Origin: Flavobacterium tistrianum
Lineage (GTDB): Bacteria > Bacteroidota > Bacteroidia > Flavobacteriales > Flavobacteriaceae
Reading direction: 5' to 3'
Assembly: GCF_003254545.1 (NCBI RefSeq)
Contig: NZ_QJRH01000063.1
Coordinates: 1-64,000 of the forward strand
Length of the DNA: 64,000 nucleotides
Numbering within the stretch: position 1 is the first letter of the stretch; each line of letters starts with the position of its first letter. Below are positions 14,779 to 23,347 of this stretch, one piece after another. The notes under the pieces were generated by a model. That model had not been told where the DNA came from, made no database searches, and saw only the letters and a list, made by a program, of their open reading frames with translations. Position numbers and translations under genes: made by a program.

Positions 14779-16973
14779 TAATTTGCTACTTCACTAATAA
14801 ACTTAATACGCATTAAACGAAGTTCATCAATATCATAGTCGCCATCAAATTCTTTGAGAGCATCCTCGATTTTATCAGATTCCGACTCCATGAAATAATC
14901 GTGAATTTCTTCCTGCTGATCGTCATCTAAAATATCATCTAACCAATATTTGATGTTCAGTTTTGTCCCAGAATAAACAATCTGCTCCATTTCTTTAATC
15001 AATGCATCCATCGTAAGTCCTTTCGCGGAAGCGATATCATTTAAAGAAAGTTTTCTATCAATATTCTGAATGATGTATAATTTATTGGCAGAATTTACTC
15101 CTGTAGATTTTACGACTAAATCGTCTGGGCGAATAATATCGTTGTCCTCAACATATCGGCTGATTAAAGCAACAAATTCGCTTCCGTATTTTTTTGCTTT
15201 TCCTTCACCAACACCATGAATATTATATAATTCCTGAATTGTTATTGGATATTTTAAGGCCATATCTTCAATTGAAGGATCTTGGAAAACTACGAATGGA
15301 GGAACTCCCAATTTCTTAGCCACTTTTTTACGAAGCTCACGAAGCATTCCAGTTAAAACTTCGTCTGCTGTTCCAGAAGATTTTCCTCCTGTTACAATAG
15401 TTTCATCATCGGCTTCAGTGTATTCATGATCTTCAGACATCATAAACGAAACTGGCTTTTTGATAAAATCTAGACCTTCTTTTGTAATTTTTATCACACC
15501 ATAAGTTTCAATATCTTTTGACAAAAGTCCTGTTACCAAAACTTGTCTCAACAATGCCATCCAATATTTTTCGTCGTGGTCTGAACCAGAACCAAAATAA
15601 GGCTGAGTATCTGTTTTATGAGCTTTAATAACCGCATTGATACGACCAATTAAAGTAAACACAATTTCTTTTGATTTGTAAATATGTTTGGTATCACGAA
15701 CAATTTCAAGCAATTTAACTACTTGATCTTTGGCTTCGACTTTATGTTTCGGGTTACGAACATTGTCGTCCATATCGGCACCTTCTCCTGTTTCGCTGTC
15801 AAATTCTTCTCCGAAATAATGAAGAAGGAATTTTCTACGCGACATCGAAGTTTCGGCGTAAGCCACGACTTCTTGCAAAAGTGCAAAACCAATTTCTTGC
15901 TCAGCAACTGGTTTTCCAGACATAAATTTCTCCAACTTTTCTACATCTTTATAAGAGTAATACGCTAGACAATGCCCTTCTCCACCATCACGCCCTGCAC
16001 GACCCGTTTCCTGATAGTAACTTTCAAGCGATTTTGGAATATCGTGGTGAATTACAAAACGAACATCTGGTTTATCAATTCCCATTCCGAATGCGATTGT
16101 TGCCACAACAACATCGACATCTTCCATCAAGAACATATCCTGATGTTTCGCCCGTGTTTTCGCATCCAAACCTGCATGATAAGGAACAGCACTGATTCCG
16201 TTTACTTGCAAAACTTCGGCAATCGATTCTACCTTTTTACGGCTTAAGCAGTAAATAATCCCAGATTTGCCTTTATGCTGTTTTATAAATCGAATAATAT
16301 CCGACTCGATGTTTTTTGTTTTTGTTCGAACTTCATAGTATAAGTTCGGTCTGTTGAACGATGCTTTAAAAGTATTTGCATCGGCCATATCAAGGTTTTT
16401 CAGAATATCTTCCTGAACCTTTGGTGTTGCGGTTGCGGTAAGTCCAATAATTGGCACTTTCCCCAACTGCTTGATTATATTTCTCAGATTTCTATACTCT
16501 GGTCTAAAATCATGTCCCCATTCTGAGATACAGTGTGCCTCATCAATGGCTACAAAAGAAATAGGCACGCTTTGTAAAAAGGCTACATATTCTTCTTTTG
16601 TTAGTGATTCTGGGGCTACATACAAAAGTTTGGTCAATCCAGAACTAATATCTTTTTTGACCTGAGCAATTTCTGTTTTGGTTAGAGAGGAGTTTAATAC
16701 ATGTGCAATTCCATTTTCAGACGAAAGGCTTCGAATTGCGTCAACCTGGTTTTTCATCAAAGCAATTAAAGGAGAAACAACAATTGCTGTTCCTTCTTGA
16801 ATTAAAGCTGGCAGCTGATAGCAAAGAGATTTTCCTCCACCAGTCGGCATTATTACGAATGTATTCTTCTCATCTAAAATACTCGTAATGACTTGCTCTT
16901 GCAAGCCTTTAAATTGGCTAAAGCCGAAATACTTCTTTAATTCTTTATGTATTTCAATTTCATTTGAATTCAT
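14778..16973 (-). CDS. recQ: ATP-dependent DNA helicase RecQ
   Basis: It is a superfamily 2 3'-5' helicase for recombination and fork repair, 731 aa. Walker A PTGGGKSL lies at 43-50 and the DEAH box at 144-147 with the RecQ aromatic loop SEWGHDFRPEYRNL. Motif VI appears as QETGRAGRDGGEG. A winged-helix region and HRDC domain (about 530-610, YNIHGVGEGKAKKYG) follow. The zinc-binding region is unusual: around SRRKFLLHYFGEEF the four canonical Cys are missing. Flavobacterial RecQ proteins seem to share this. It is divergent from kdsD. Confidence 0.94.
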   Translation of the reverse strand: MNSNEIEIHKELKKYFGFSQFKGLQEQVITSILDEKNTFVIMPTGGGKSLCYQLPALIQEGTAIVVSPLIALMKNQVDAIRSLSSENGIAHVLNSSLTKTEIAQVKKDISSGLTKLLYVAPESLTKEEYVAFLQSVPISFVAIDEAHCISEWGHDFRPEYRNLRNIIKQLGKVPIIGLTATATPKVQEDILKNLDMADANTFKASFNRPNLYYEVRTKTKNIESDIIRFIKQHKGKSGIIYCLSRKKVESIAEVLQVNGISAVPYHAGLDAKTRAKHQDMFLMEDVDVVVATIAFGMGIDKPDVRFVIHHDIPKSLESYYQETGRAGRDGGEGHCLAYYSYKDVEKLEKFMSGKPVAEQEIGFALLQEVVAYAETSMSRRKFLLHYFGEEFDSETGEGADMDDNVRNPKHKVEAKDQVVKLLEIVRDTKHIYKSKEIVFTLIGRINAVIKAHKTDTQPYFGSGSDHDEKYWMALLRQVLVTGLLSKDIETYGVIKITKEGLDFIKKPVSFMMSEDHEYTEADDETIVTGGKSSGTADEVLTGMLRELRKKVAKKLGVPPFVVFQDPSIEDMALKYPITIQELYNIHGVGEGKAKKYGSEFVALISRYVEDNDIIRPDDLVVKSTGVNSANKLYIIQNIDRKLSLNDIASAKGLTMDALIKEMEQIVYSGTKLNIKYWLDDILDDDQQEEIHDYFMESESDKIEDALKEFDGDYDIDELRLMRIKFISEVAN

Positions 16974-16997
16974 TCTCTATATTAATGGTATTTTGTA

Positions 16998-17005
16998 TAA
17001 ATTTG
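16998..17005 (+). promoter_or_regulatory. Putative -7 element TAAATTTG upstream of kdsD
   Basis: It matches TAnnTTTG and predicts a transcript start near 17012. This lies downstream of the ATG at 16964, so that ATG cannot be the translation start if this promoter is used. The next plausible start is the TTG at 17060. Confidence 0.45.
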
Positions 17006-17059
17006 CAACACATAAAGATACAACTTTCTTTTATACATACAAATTTTAAATATTCTGTT

Positions 17060-18025
17060 TTGATCACAAAAGAAAATATATTGGCGATCGCCAAGAAAAC
17101 AATACTCTCTGAAAGTGAAGCAATTACAAAACTAATTGATTTTTTGGACGAAAATTTTTACGAAGCTGTCCAACGCATATACGAATCTAAAGGCCGTCTC
17201 ATCGTTACAGGAATTGGAAAAAGCGCCATTATTGCTCAAAAAATGGTGGCAACTTTTAACTCAACTGGAACTCCTTCTATGTTTTTGCATGCAGCAGAAG
17301 CTATTCACGGTGATTTAGGAATGATCCAAAATGATGATGTCATTATCTGCATTTCTAAAAGCGGGAATAGCCCAGAAATTAAAGTGCTTGTTCCTTTATT
17401 AAAAAGATTTGGAAATACTTTGATTGCCATTACAGGAAATACAACTTCATTTTTGGCAAAAGGCTCTGATTTGGTTTTAAATACAACTGTTGACACAGAA
17501 GCCTGCCCTATCAATTTAGCTCCTACAAATAGTACGACGGCTCAACTTGTAATGGGCGATGCATTGGCTGTTTGCTTAATGGAAATGCGTGATTTTAAAC
17601 CAGAAGATTTTGCGGTTTATCACCCGGGAGGCGCTTTAGGGAAAAAATTACTGCTTCGAGTAAAAGACATGATCGAGCATTCATTAAAACCAGCTGTCAC
17701 TCCAGAAACTTCTATCAAAAAAGCAATTTTTGAAATCTCTGAAAAAAGATTGGGAGTTACTGCAGTAATTGAAGACAATAAAATTGTTGGAATTATTACC
17801 GATGGAGACATCCGAAGAATGCTAAACGACGTAGATAGTATTGCGGACTTAACTGCAAAGGATATTATGTCAAAAAATCCAAAAGTAGTTTCGTCTGAAA
17901 CTATGGCTGTTGATGCTTTAAATATTTTAGAAGACTTTTCGATTACACAATTGATTGTTGCGGATAACGGAGAATATAAAGGAGTTTTACATTTACATGA
18001 CATTTTAAAAGAAGGAATCGTATAA
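17060..18025 (+). CDS. kdsD: KpsF/GutQ family arabinose-5-phosphate isomerase
   Basis: It converts ribulose-5-P to arabinose-5-P, the first step to KDO for LPS core. A SIS domain (about 35-170) with GIGKSAIIAQK (51-61), HGDLGM and ISKSGNSPEI precedes two CBS domains (about 200-320). I choose the TTG at 17060 (MITKENILAIAKKT, 321 aa). It matches the usual length, whereas the ATG at 16964 overlaps divergent recQ and precedes the likely promoter. The stop overlaps the tatC start (TAATG), indicating coupling. Confidence 0.9.
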   Translation: MITKENILAIAKKTILSESEAITKLIDFLDENFYEAVQRIYESKGRLIVTGIGKSAIIAQKMVATFNSTGTPSMFLHAAEAIHGDLGMIQNDDVIICISKSGNSPEIKVLVPLLKRFGNTLIAITGNTTSFLAKGSDLVLNTTVDTEACPINLAPTNSTTAQLVMGDALAVCLMEMRDFKPEDFAVYHPGGALGKKLLLRVKDMIEHSLKPAVTPETSIKKAIFEISEKRLGVTAVIEDNKIVGIITDGDIRRMLNDVDSIADLTAKDIMSKNPKVVSSETMAVDALNILEDFSITQLIVADNGEYKGVLHLHDILKEGIV

Positions 18026-18840
18026 TGGCAAAGAAAAATCTTGGCGAAATGTCATTTTTAGATCATCTTGAAGAACTAAGATGGTTATTGGTTAGAAGTA
18101 CACTTGCAACAATCATAATGGCAATTGTAACTTATTTTATTAGTGATTATTTATTTGATCAAATTATTTTAGGTCCGATTAGACCAACATTCTTTACGTA
18201 TGTTTGGTTTTGCGACTTATCTCATTCATTAGGCTTTGCTGATAGCATCTGTATTACAGAACTGAATTTCATTATTCAAAATACTGAAATGGAAGGCCAG
18301 GTAAATATTTTTGTCTGGATGTGTCTTTTGGCAGGTTTCATCTTGAGTTTTCCTTATATTTTATGGGAAATCTGGAAGTTTATCAGTCCTGCACTTTATG
18401 AGAAAGAAAGAAAGAATGCGAAATTATTCATCTTTGTTTCATCTTTGCTTTTCTTCTTAGGAGTATTGTTTGGATACTTTGTTGTAATTCCGATGTCGGT
18501 AAATTTCGTAGCGACTTTTTCTGTGAGTGATGTAGTAAAGAATCAGTTTACTCTAGAATCTTATATGGGAATGGTTAAAACGAGTATTCTTGGAAGTGCT
18601 ATCTTTTTTGAACTTCCAATTGCTATTTATTTCTTAACAAAATTAGGATTAGTAACTCCTGAATTCTTAAGAAAATATTGGAAATACGCTGTTGTAATTA
18701 TTCTAATCATCGCTGCGATTGTAACACCGCCAGACGTTGTGAGTCAGACCATTGTTGCCATTCCGATGTTGCTTATTTACGAAGTTAGTATTCTAATTTC
18801 GAAGATTGTTTATAAAAATAAATTAAAAGAAAATGTCTGA
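18025..18840 (+). CDS. tatC: Sec-independent protein translocase subunit TatC
   Basis: It is the membrane receptor of the twin-arginine pathway, which binds TatA and Tat signal peptides. At 271 aa it has six hydrophobic segments. The cytoplasmic N-terminus FLDHLEELRW (11-20) is the TatC hallmark, and FILSFPYILWEIWKFISPALYEKE is typical of the first loop region. The insert after TM1 (WFCDLSHSLGFADSICI) is longer than in E. coli, as in other Bacteroidetes. It is coupled to kdsD (1-bp overlap) and to the next gene (8-bp overlap). Confidence 0.95.
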   Translation: MAKKNLGEMSFLDHLEELRWLLVRSTLATIIMAIVTYFISDYLFDQIILGPIRPTFFTYVWFCDLSHSLGFADSICITELNFIIQNTEMEGQVNIFVWMCLLAGFILSFPYILWEIWKFISPALYEKERKNAKLFIFVSSLLFFLGVLFGYFVVIPMSVNFVATFSVSDVVKNQFTLESYMGMVKTSILGSAIFFELPIAIYFLTKLGLVTPEFLRKYWKYAVVIILIIAAIVTPPDVVSQTIVAIPMLLIYEVSILISKIVYKNKLKENV

Positions 18841-19183
18841 TATAGTTCAAGAATTTAACGACTATCGTTCTAGAATGAACGAAAAACTGCTTGCTGACAA
18901 CAACAAAATTGTAAAGCGAATTTTTAATCTTGACACCAATGCGTATGCAGAAGGCGCTCTTGATGTAAAAACAAAAGAATTACTTGGTTTAGTTGCATCG
19001 ACTGTTTTAAGATGTGACGACTGTGTAAAATACCATTTAGAAACTAGCTATAAAGAAGGTGTTTCTAAAGAAGAAATGATGGAAGCCATGGGAATTGCTA
19101 CTCTTGTTGGAGGAACAATTGTGATTCCTCATTTAAGAAGAGCTTACGAATTCTGGGAAGCACTGGAAGAGCAAGGCAAATAA
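18833..19183 (+). CDS. Carboxymuconolactone decarboxylase family (AhpD-like) protein
   Basis: A 116-aa AhpD/CMD-fold protein with redox motif C61-D-D-C64 and H68 (LRCDDCVKYHLETSYKEG), followed by MEAMGIATLVGGTIVIPHLRRA. It overlaps tatC by 8 bp and is translationally coupled to it. The kdsD-tatC-CMD order seems conserved in Flavobacteria from memory. Its substrate is unknown. It is smaller and only distantly related to the CMD protein at 4679. Confidence 0.88.
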   Translation: MSDIVQEFNDYRSRMNEKLLADNNKIVKRIFNLDTNAYAEGALDVKTKELLGLVASTVLRCDDCVKYHLETSYKEGVSKEEMMEAMGIATLVGGTIVIPHLRRAYEFWEALEEQGK

Positions 19184-19411
19184 TTAGAAAATGTGTCAAT
19201 TTAATGATTAGATAATTTCTCTTGAAATACGCTAATTATTTAATTTTGAAATACAAGTTCTAAGTTTTGAAAACGCAATAATTTGTTAATTGATTCATTC
19301 TATTGAATATTTTACATTTATTTTGCCTTTCAAATCAAATTATAAAATTGATTATGATTTAGTTTTTTTAATTATCTCATTTTCAAATTATCTAATTTTC
19401 ACATTAAACAA

Positions 19412-20152
19412 ATGAAGCTAAGAGCCGATAATTTAATCAAAACCTATAAAGGACGAAGCGTTGTAAAAGGAATTTCTGTTGAAGTAAATCAAGGCGAAAT
19501 TGTAGGGCTTTTGGGACCAAATGGAGCTGGAAAAACAACATCATTCTATATGATTGTAGGATTGGTAAAACCAAATCGAGGAAATATTTTTCTTGATGAT
19601 TTAAATATTACCGATTATCCAATGTACAAACGTGCTCAACAGGGCATTGGTTATTTGGCACAAGAAGCTTCTGTTTTTAGAAAATTAAGTATTGAAGACA
19701 ATATCTTGAGCGTTTTACAATTGACAAAACTTTCTAAAGAAGCTCAAATTGCTAAAATGGAAAGCTTAATTGAAGAATTCAGTTTAGAGCATATTCGCAC
19801 CAACCGAGGCGATTTACTTTCTGGAGGTGAGCGTCGTCGTACAGAAATTGCTCGAGCATTGGCAACCGATCCAAAATTTATTTTATTAGATGAGCCTTTT
19901 GCAGGAGTTGACCCAGTTGCGGTAGAAGATATTCAGCGAATTGTAGCGCAATTAAAAAACAAAAACATCGGAATCTTAATTACCGATCACAACGTTCAAG
20001 AAACATTAGCCATAACTGATAAAACATACTTAATGTTTGAAGGAGGAATTCTAAAAGCTGGAGTTCCAGAAGAACTGGTAGAAGACGAAATGGTTCGTCG
20101 TGTTTATCTTGGACAAAACTTCGAGCTTCGTAAGAAGAAATTGGAATTTTAG
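19412..20152 (+). CDS. lptB: LPS export ABC transporter ATP-binding protein
   Basis: It is the ATPase of the LptB2FG complex that extracts LPS from the inner membrane. Walker A GPNGAGKTT lies at 35-43, the signature motif is LSGGERRR (near 137-144) and Walker B is FILLDEPFAGVDP, all with LptB-typical wording. The H-loop appears in ITDHNVQET. At 246 aa it is full length. The 228-bp gap upstream is AT-rich with no recognised feature. It provides an LPS-export link to the kdsD gene nearby. Confidence 0.94.
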   Translation: MKLRADNLIKTYKGRSVVKGISVEVNQGEIVGLLGPNGAGKTTSFYMIVGLVKPNRGNIFLDDLNITDYPMYKRAQQGIGYLAQEASVFRKLSIEDNILSVLQLTKLSKEAQIAKMESLIEEFSLEHIRTNRGDLLSGGERRRTEIARALATDPKFILLDEPFAGVDPVAVEDIQRIVAQLKNKNIGILITDHNVQETLAITDKTYLMFEGGILKAGVPEELVEDEMVRRVYLGQNFELRKKKLEF

Positions 20153-20233
20153 AAAAAAGTATTCAGTCGCAGTCTCAGTTTACAGTCTCAATAGAAACTG
20201 AAAACTGTGACCGTCACTGCAAACTAATTTAAA

Positions 20234-20461
20234 ATGAAATCAGAAAAACCAACTCAGGAAGATTACGATAATTGGCACAAAGATCCAAAGAATTGGTATT
20301 TCTTCAACACCTGTTATTATAATCCAAAAGACAAAAGATTACTTCCTCCCAAAAAGATTCAATGGATGGGTTATACTATAAATTTTGCCAATCCGTATTC
20401 TGTAATGCTTCTGTTACCTTTTATAATAATTGTTATTTTGGTTTTATCAAATACTCTCTGA
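20234..20461 (+). CDS. Small membrane protein with DUF5808-like domain
   Basis: A 75-aa protein. Residues 13-55 (NWHKDPKNWYFFNTCYYNPKDKR.., GYTINFANPYS) resemble the DUF5808 pattern of short proteins that precede a membrane helix. A single hydrophobic segment follows (about 56-72, VMLLLPFIIIVILVLS). The function is unknown. It is 81 bp downstream of lptB on the same strand and may be cotranscribed. Confidence 0.75.
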   Translation: MKSEKPTQEDYDNWHKDPKNWYFFNTCYYNPKDKRLLPPKKIQWMGYTINFANPYSVMLLLPFIIIVILVLSNTL

Positions 20462-20474
20462 AAACTGAAGGCTT

Positions 20475-21329
20475 TTATTCCACTGTAATAAAATGCAATT
20501 GTTCTAAATCGCCGTTGTAAATATTAACATCAACGCGATGTTTGATTCCTGGCAGAGAAGCTTTTTCTGTAAACTGCCAAAACAACCAGTCATCTTCGAT
20601 TTTTTCTCTGTAGAAATTATAATTGGCAATCCAGAACAAATAATCTCCGAATTCTTCTTTTAAAAAATCAGAATAATATCTTTCTCCTGAATAAATTATG
20701 GGACGAACTTGATAATGCTTTTCCACTTTATTCAACCAACGTTTCAATCCTTTTTTCAAACTGTCTAGAGGCTGATTTTTAGGTAATTTTTCGATATCCA
20801 AAACAGGCGGAAGATCTCCTTTCTGTAATTTTACTGTTTTGATAAAAAGATCAGCTTGTTCAATAGAATTCTCATTTGGACGATAATAATGATAGGCGCC
20901 ACGCATTATTTTATTTTCTTTTGCACCTTCCCAGTTTCTTTTGAATTGTCTATCGACACGATCATTTCCTGCCGTTGCACGAATAAACACAAATTGAACG
21001 GGATATTTTTCATCTAAGATTTCAACTTCTTCCCAATCTACTTTTCCTTGAAATTCAGATACGTCAATTCCAATTACTTTTCCTTTATGATTCTCTAAAA
21101 CACGAATATTTCGAACGTCAGAAAGATGTTTATCTACCTCATCTTCATCTAAAACCTTTTCTGTTTTAAAACCTAAATAATAAGCAAGTCCTTTGCGATA
21201 ATGATAAATTATCCCAATGAATAAAAGTCCGAAAAAAATCAATAAAAGTCCCCGAAAAAGTCTGCTCAGAAAAGATCTTCCTGCTGGTTTTCTTGAATAT
21301 GTTTTACGATAAGTCGTTTTTCTTGCCAT
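20475..21329 (-). CDS. Membrane-anchored GH25 family lysozyme
   Basis: It is a glycoside hydrolase family 25 muramidase acting on peptidoglycan. A basic N-terminus and one membrane segment (about 24-44) anchor it. The GH25 barrel (about 83-280) starts with IGIDVSEFQGKVDW (catalytic-site D89). The catalytic Asp-x-Glu pair is visible in PPVLDIEKLP, with FIRATAGNDRVDRQFKRNW and GAYHYYRPNE between them. The terminal FWQFTEKASLPGI is characteristic. It lies 9 bp after pssA and is probably cotranscribed with it. The lack of a phage context argues for a cell-wall role. Confidence 0.9.
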   Translation of the reverse strand: MARKTTYRKTYSRKPAGRSFLSRLFRGLLLIFFGLLFIGIIYHYRKGLAYYLGFKTEKVLDEDEVDKHLSDVRNIRVLENHKGKVIGIDVSEFQGKVDWEEVEILDEKYPVQFVFIRATAGNDRVDRQFKRNWEGAKENKIMRGAYHYYRPNENSIEQADLFIKTVKLQKGDLPPVLDIEKLPKNQPLDSLKKGLKRWLNKVEKHYQVRPIIYSGERYYSDFLKEEFGDYLFWIANYNFYREKIEDDWLFWQFTEKASLPGIKHRVDVNIYNGDLEQLHFITVE

Positions 21330-21338
21330 TCAACAGAA

Positions 21339-22055
21339 TTACTTTTTCAAAAAAAGATTATTGATAACTGACAATAATACATAAAAAACAATAATCAACG
21401 GAATCGCGATATATTGAAGTAAAACAATCATTAATACAGAGACAATTAAAAATACAATTTGAAGTGTGTTTCCTTTAAAACTAATTTTTTTAACCTTTAA
21501 AGAAAACAAAGGAATTTCAGCATTCATGATATAAGCACTACACAAACTAATAACCAATAAAATCCATTGATTAGTTAATAATTCAAGAACAAGAAGTGAT
21601 GATTCTGCATACATATCTAGAACTACTTGCAAACTAATAATAAAAATGGCATTTGCAGGAGTTGGCAAACCAATAAATGAATCTGTCTGACGTGTGTCAA
21701 TATTAAAGTTGGCTAATCTGTAACAAGCACCTAAAGTTATAATAAATCCTAAAAAGGGAACAATTGCTTGATTTCCTAATTGATCACCCCCTCTTGCGAA
21801 CATACTATACATTACATAACCTGGGACAACACCGCTTGTCACCATATCTGCTAGAGAATCTAATTGTAATCCAAGTGGGCCCGCAACTTTAAATAATCTG
21901 GCAAAAAAACCATCAAAGAAATCAAAAAAGATTCCTAAGCAAACCATATAAAAAGCCATTAAAAAATCCCCCTTAGAGACAAAGACGATTGCGACACAGC
22001 CGCAGAAAAGATTAATTAATGTAATTAGATTTGGTATATGCTTTTTAATATTCAT
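21339..22055 (-). CDS. pssA: CDP-diacylglycerol-serine O-phosphatidyltransferase
   Basis: It makes phosphatidylserine from CDP-diacylglycerol and serine, the route to phosphatidylethanolamine. The CDP-alcohol phosphotransferase motif DG-x2-AR-x8-G-x3-D-x3-D is complete in DGFFARLFKVAGPLG followed by LQLDSLAD (about 49-71). The 238-aa length and seven to eight hydrophobic segments fit the inner-membrane family. It is the first gene of the pssA-GH25 pair. Confidence 0.93.
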   Translation of the reverse strand: MNIKKHIPNLITLINLFCGCVAIVFVSKGDFLMAFYMVCLGIFFDFFDGFFARLFKVAGPLGLQLDSLADMVTSGVVPGYVMYSMFARGGDQLGNQAIVPFLGFIITLGACYRLANFNIDTRQTDSFIGLPTPANAIFIISLQVVLDMYAESSLLVLELLTNQWILLVISLCSAYIMNAEIPLFSLKVKKISFKGNTLQIVFLIVSVLMIVLLQYIAIPLIIVFYVLLSVINNLFLKK

Positions 22056-22196
22056 AGCTTAAAAATTTGATAATGGTAGAGAACAAATTTAGTATAATAA
22101 CTCGATCAAAAACGAGTTTTTTCGAGAGTTTTTTATTTCTAAGTTCGACTTTGGGAATATTTAAGCATAGGAACTCATTAGATGATTAAAATATTA

Positions 22197-22204
22197 TATT
22201 TTTG
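22197..22204 (+). promoter_or_regulatory. Putative -7 element TATTTTTG upstream of the PorV/PorQ-like gene
   Basis: It matches TAnnTTTG 42 bp before the TTG start at 22247. No -33 TTTG is seen at 19 bp. It lies in the 191-bp divergent gap between pssA and the barrel gene. Confidence 0.4.
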
Positions 22205-22246
22205 ATAAAAATTTAAAACAGGCCTCGATCTGCAAAAACATATACG

Positions 22247-23314
22247 TTGAAGAAATATTTATTGTTTTTATTCTTTTGGAGTTGTACTTTTCAGTATGCA
22301 CAAACCGTTCGTAAATACTCGAATGAATTTATGAATATTGGGGTCGATGCCGCTGCTCTTGGAATGGCGAGTGCCGTAACTGCTTCTTCAAATGATGTAA
22401 ATGCCGTTTACTGGAATCCCGCAGGTTTGACGCATCTCGAAGATCATCAAATTGCTCTGATGCACGCCAGCTACTTTGCCAATATTGCACAATACGATTA
22501 CATAGGTTACGCAAGTCCAATTGACGACAGAAGCGCGTGGGGAATTTCGATGATTCGTTTTGGAGTAGACGACATCATGGACACGACACAATTAATCGAT
22601 AACCAAGGAAATATAGATTATAATAGAATCAGTCTCTTTTCTACGGCAGATTATGGTTTTACTTTTTCTTATGCGCGAAAACTGCCTGTTGACGGATTTC
22701 AATATGGAGTAAATGCAAAAGTTATTCGTAGAATAATTGGAAAATTTGCCAATTCATGGGGTTTTGGATTTGATATCGGACTTCAGTTTGAAAGAAATGA
22801 CTGGAAGTTTGGTTTAATGCTTCGCGACATCACTACAACTTATAATGTCTGGAATATTGATGAAAAAGAATATGAAAAAATCGCCAATGCTATTCCAGGA
22901 GAAAACAATACTTTGCCAGAAAGTACAGAGATAACATTGCCAAAAGCACAATTGGGAGTTTCAAAACGATTTGATTTTCATAATGAATGCAGTCTTGTTA
23001 CCTCAGCAAATTTAAACATGCGATTTGAACAGACAAATGATATTATTTCTTCAAAAGCTATAAGTATAGACCCAGCTCTAGGGTTTGAGTTTGGTTATAC
23101 CGATTTGGTTTTTGTGCGGGCTGGTGCAGGAAACTTTCAGAATGTAATGCAGCTGGATAATACTGAAAAAGTAAATTTTCAGCCTAACATTGGTTTAGGA
23201 TTTAGATATAAAGGCATACAAATTGATTATGCTTTGACCGATTTAGGAAACCAAAGCACTGCATTGTATTCTAATATTTTTTCGTTAAAAGTAGATTTGG
23301 GTATCTTTAGATAA
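22247..23314 (+). CDS. PorV/PorQ family outer-membrane beta-barrel protein
   Basis: A signal peptide (1-19, ending FQYAQ) precedes a FadL-like 14-strand barrel family protein. AAALGMASAVTASSNDVNAVYWNPAGL (quoted in part: NDVNAVYWNPAGL) is the hallmark of PorV/PorQ proteins linked to the type IX secretion system. At 355 aa it is full length, and the C-terminus ends in a barrel strand (SLKVDLGIFR). The start codon is TTG; no in-frame ATG would keep the signal peptide. It resembles the PorV2 branch, which is not the essential PorV. The DUF4105 gene follows after 33 bp. Confidence 0.82.
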   Translation: MKKYLLFLFFWSCTFQYAQTVRKYSNEFMNIGVDAAALGMASAVTASSNDVNAVYWNPAGLTHLEDHQIALMHASYFANIAQYDYIGYASPIDDRSAWGISMIRFGVDDIMDTTQLIDNQGNIDYNRISLFSTADYGFTFSYARKLPVDGFQYGVNAKVIRRIIGKFANSWGFGFDIGLQFERNDWKFGLMLRDITTTYNVWNIDEKEYEKIANAIPGENNTLPESTEITLPKAQLGVSKRFDFHNECSLVTSANLNMRFEQTNDIISSKAISIDPALGFEFGYTDLVFVRAGAGNFQNVMQLDNTEKVNFQPNIGLGFRYKGIQIDYALTDLGNQSTALYSNIFSLKVDLGIFR

Positions 23315-23347
23315 TTAGAAATCATAAAACATTTAAAATTTTAAATC

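Noticed and set aside
16964..17059. N-terminal extension of kdsD from the ATG at 16964
   Set aside because: It overlaps divergent recQ, lies upstream of the likely -7 element, and the 32 extra residues do not resemble KdsD.
17620..18003. 127-codon open frame antisense to kdsD
   Set aside because: It lies opposite the conserved CBS region, which explains the absence of stops; no protein family is recognised.
20475..21329. GH25 lysozyme as a phage endolysin
   Set aside because: No phage genes are nearby, the protein has its own membrane anchor, and it pairs with pssA.
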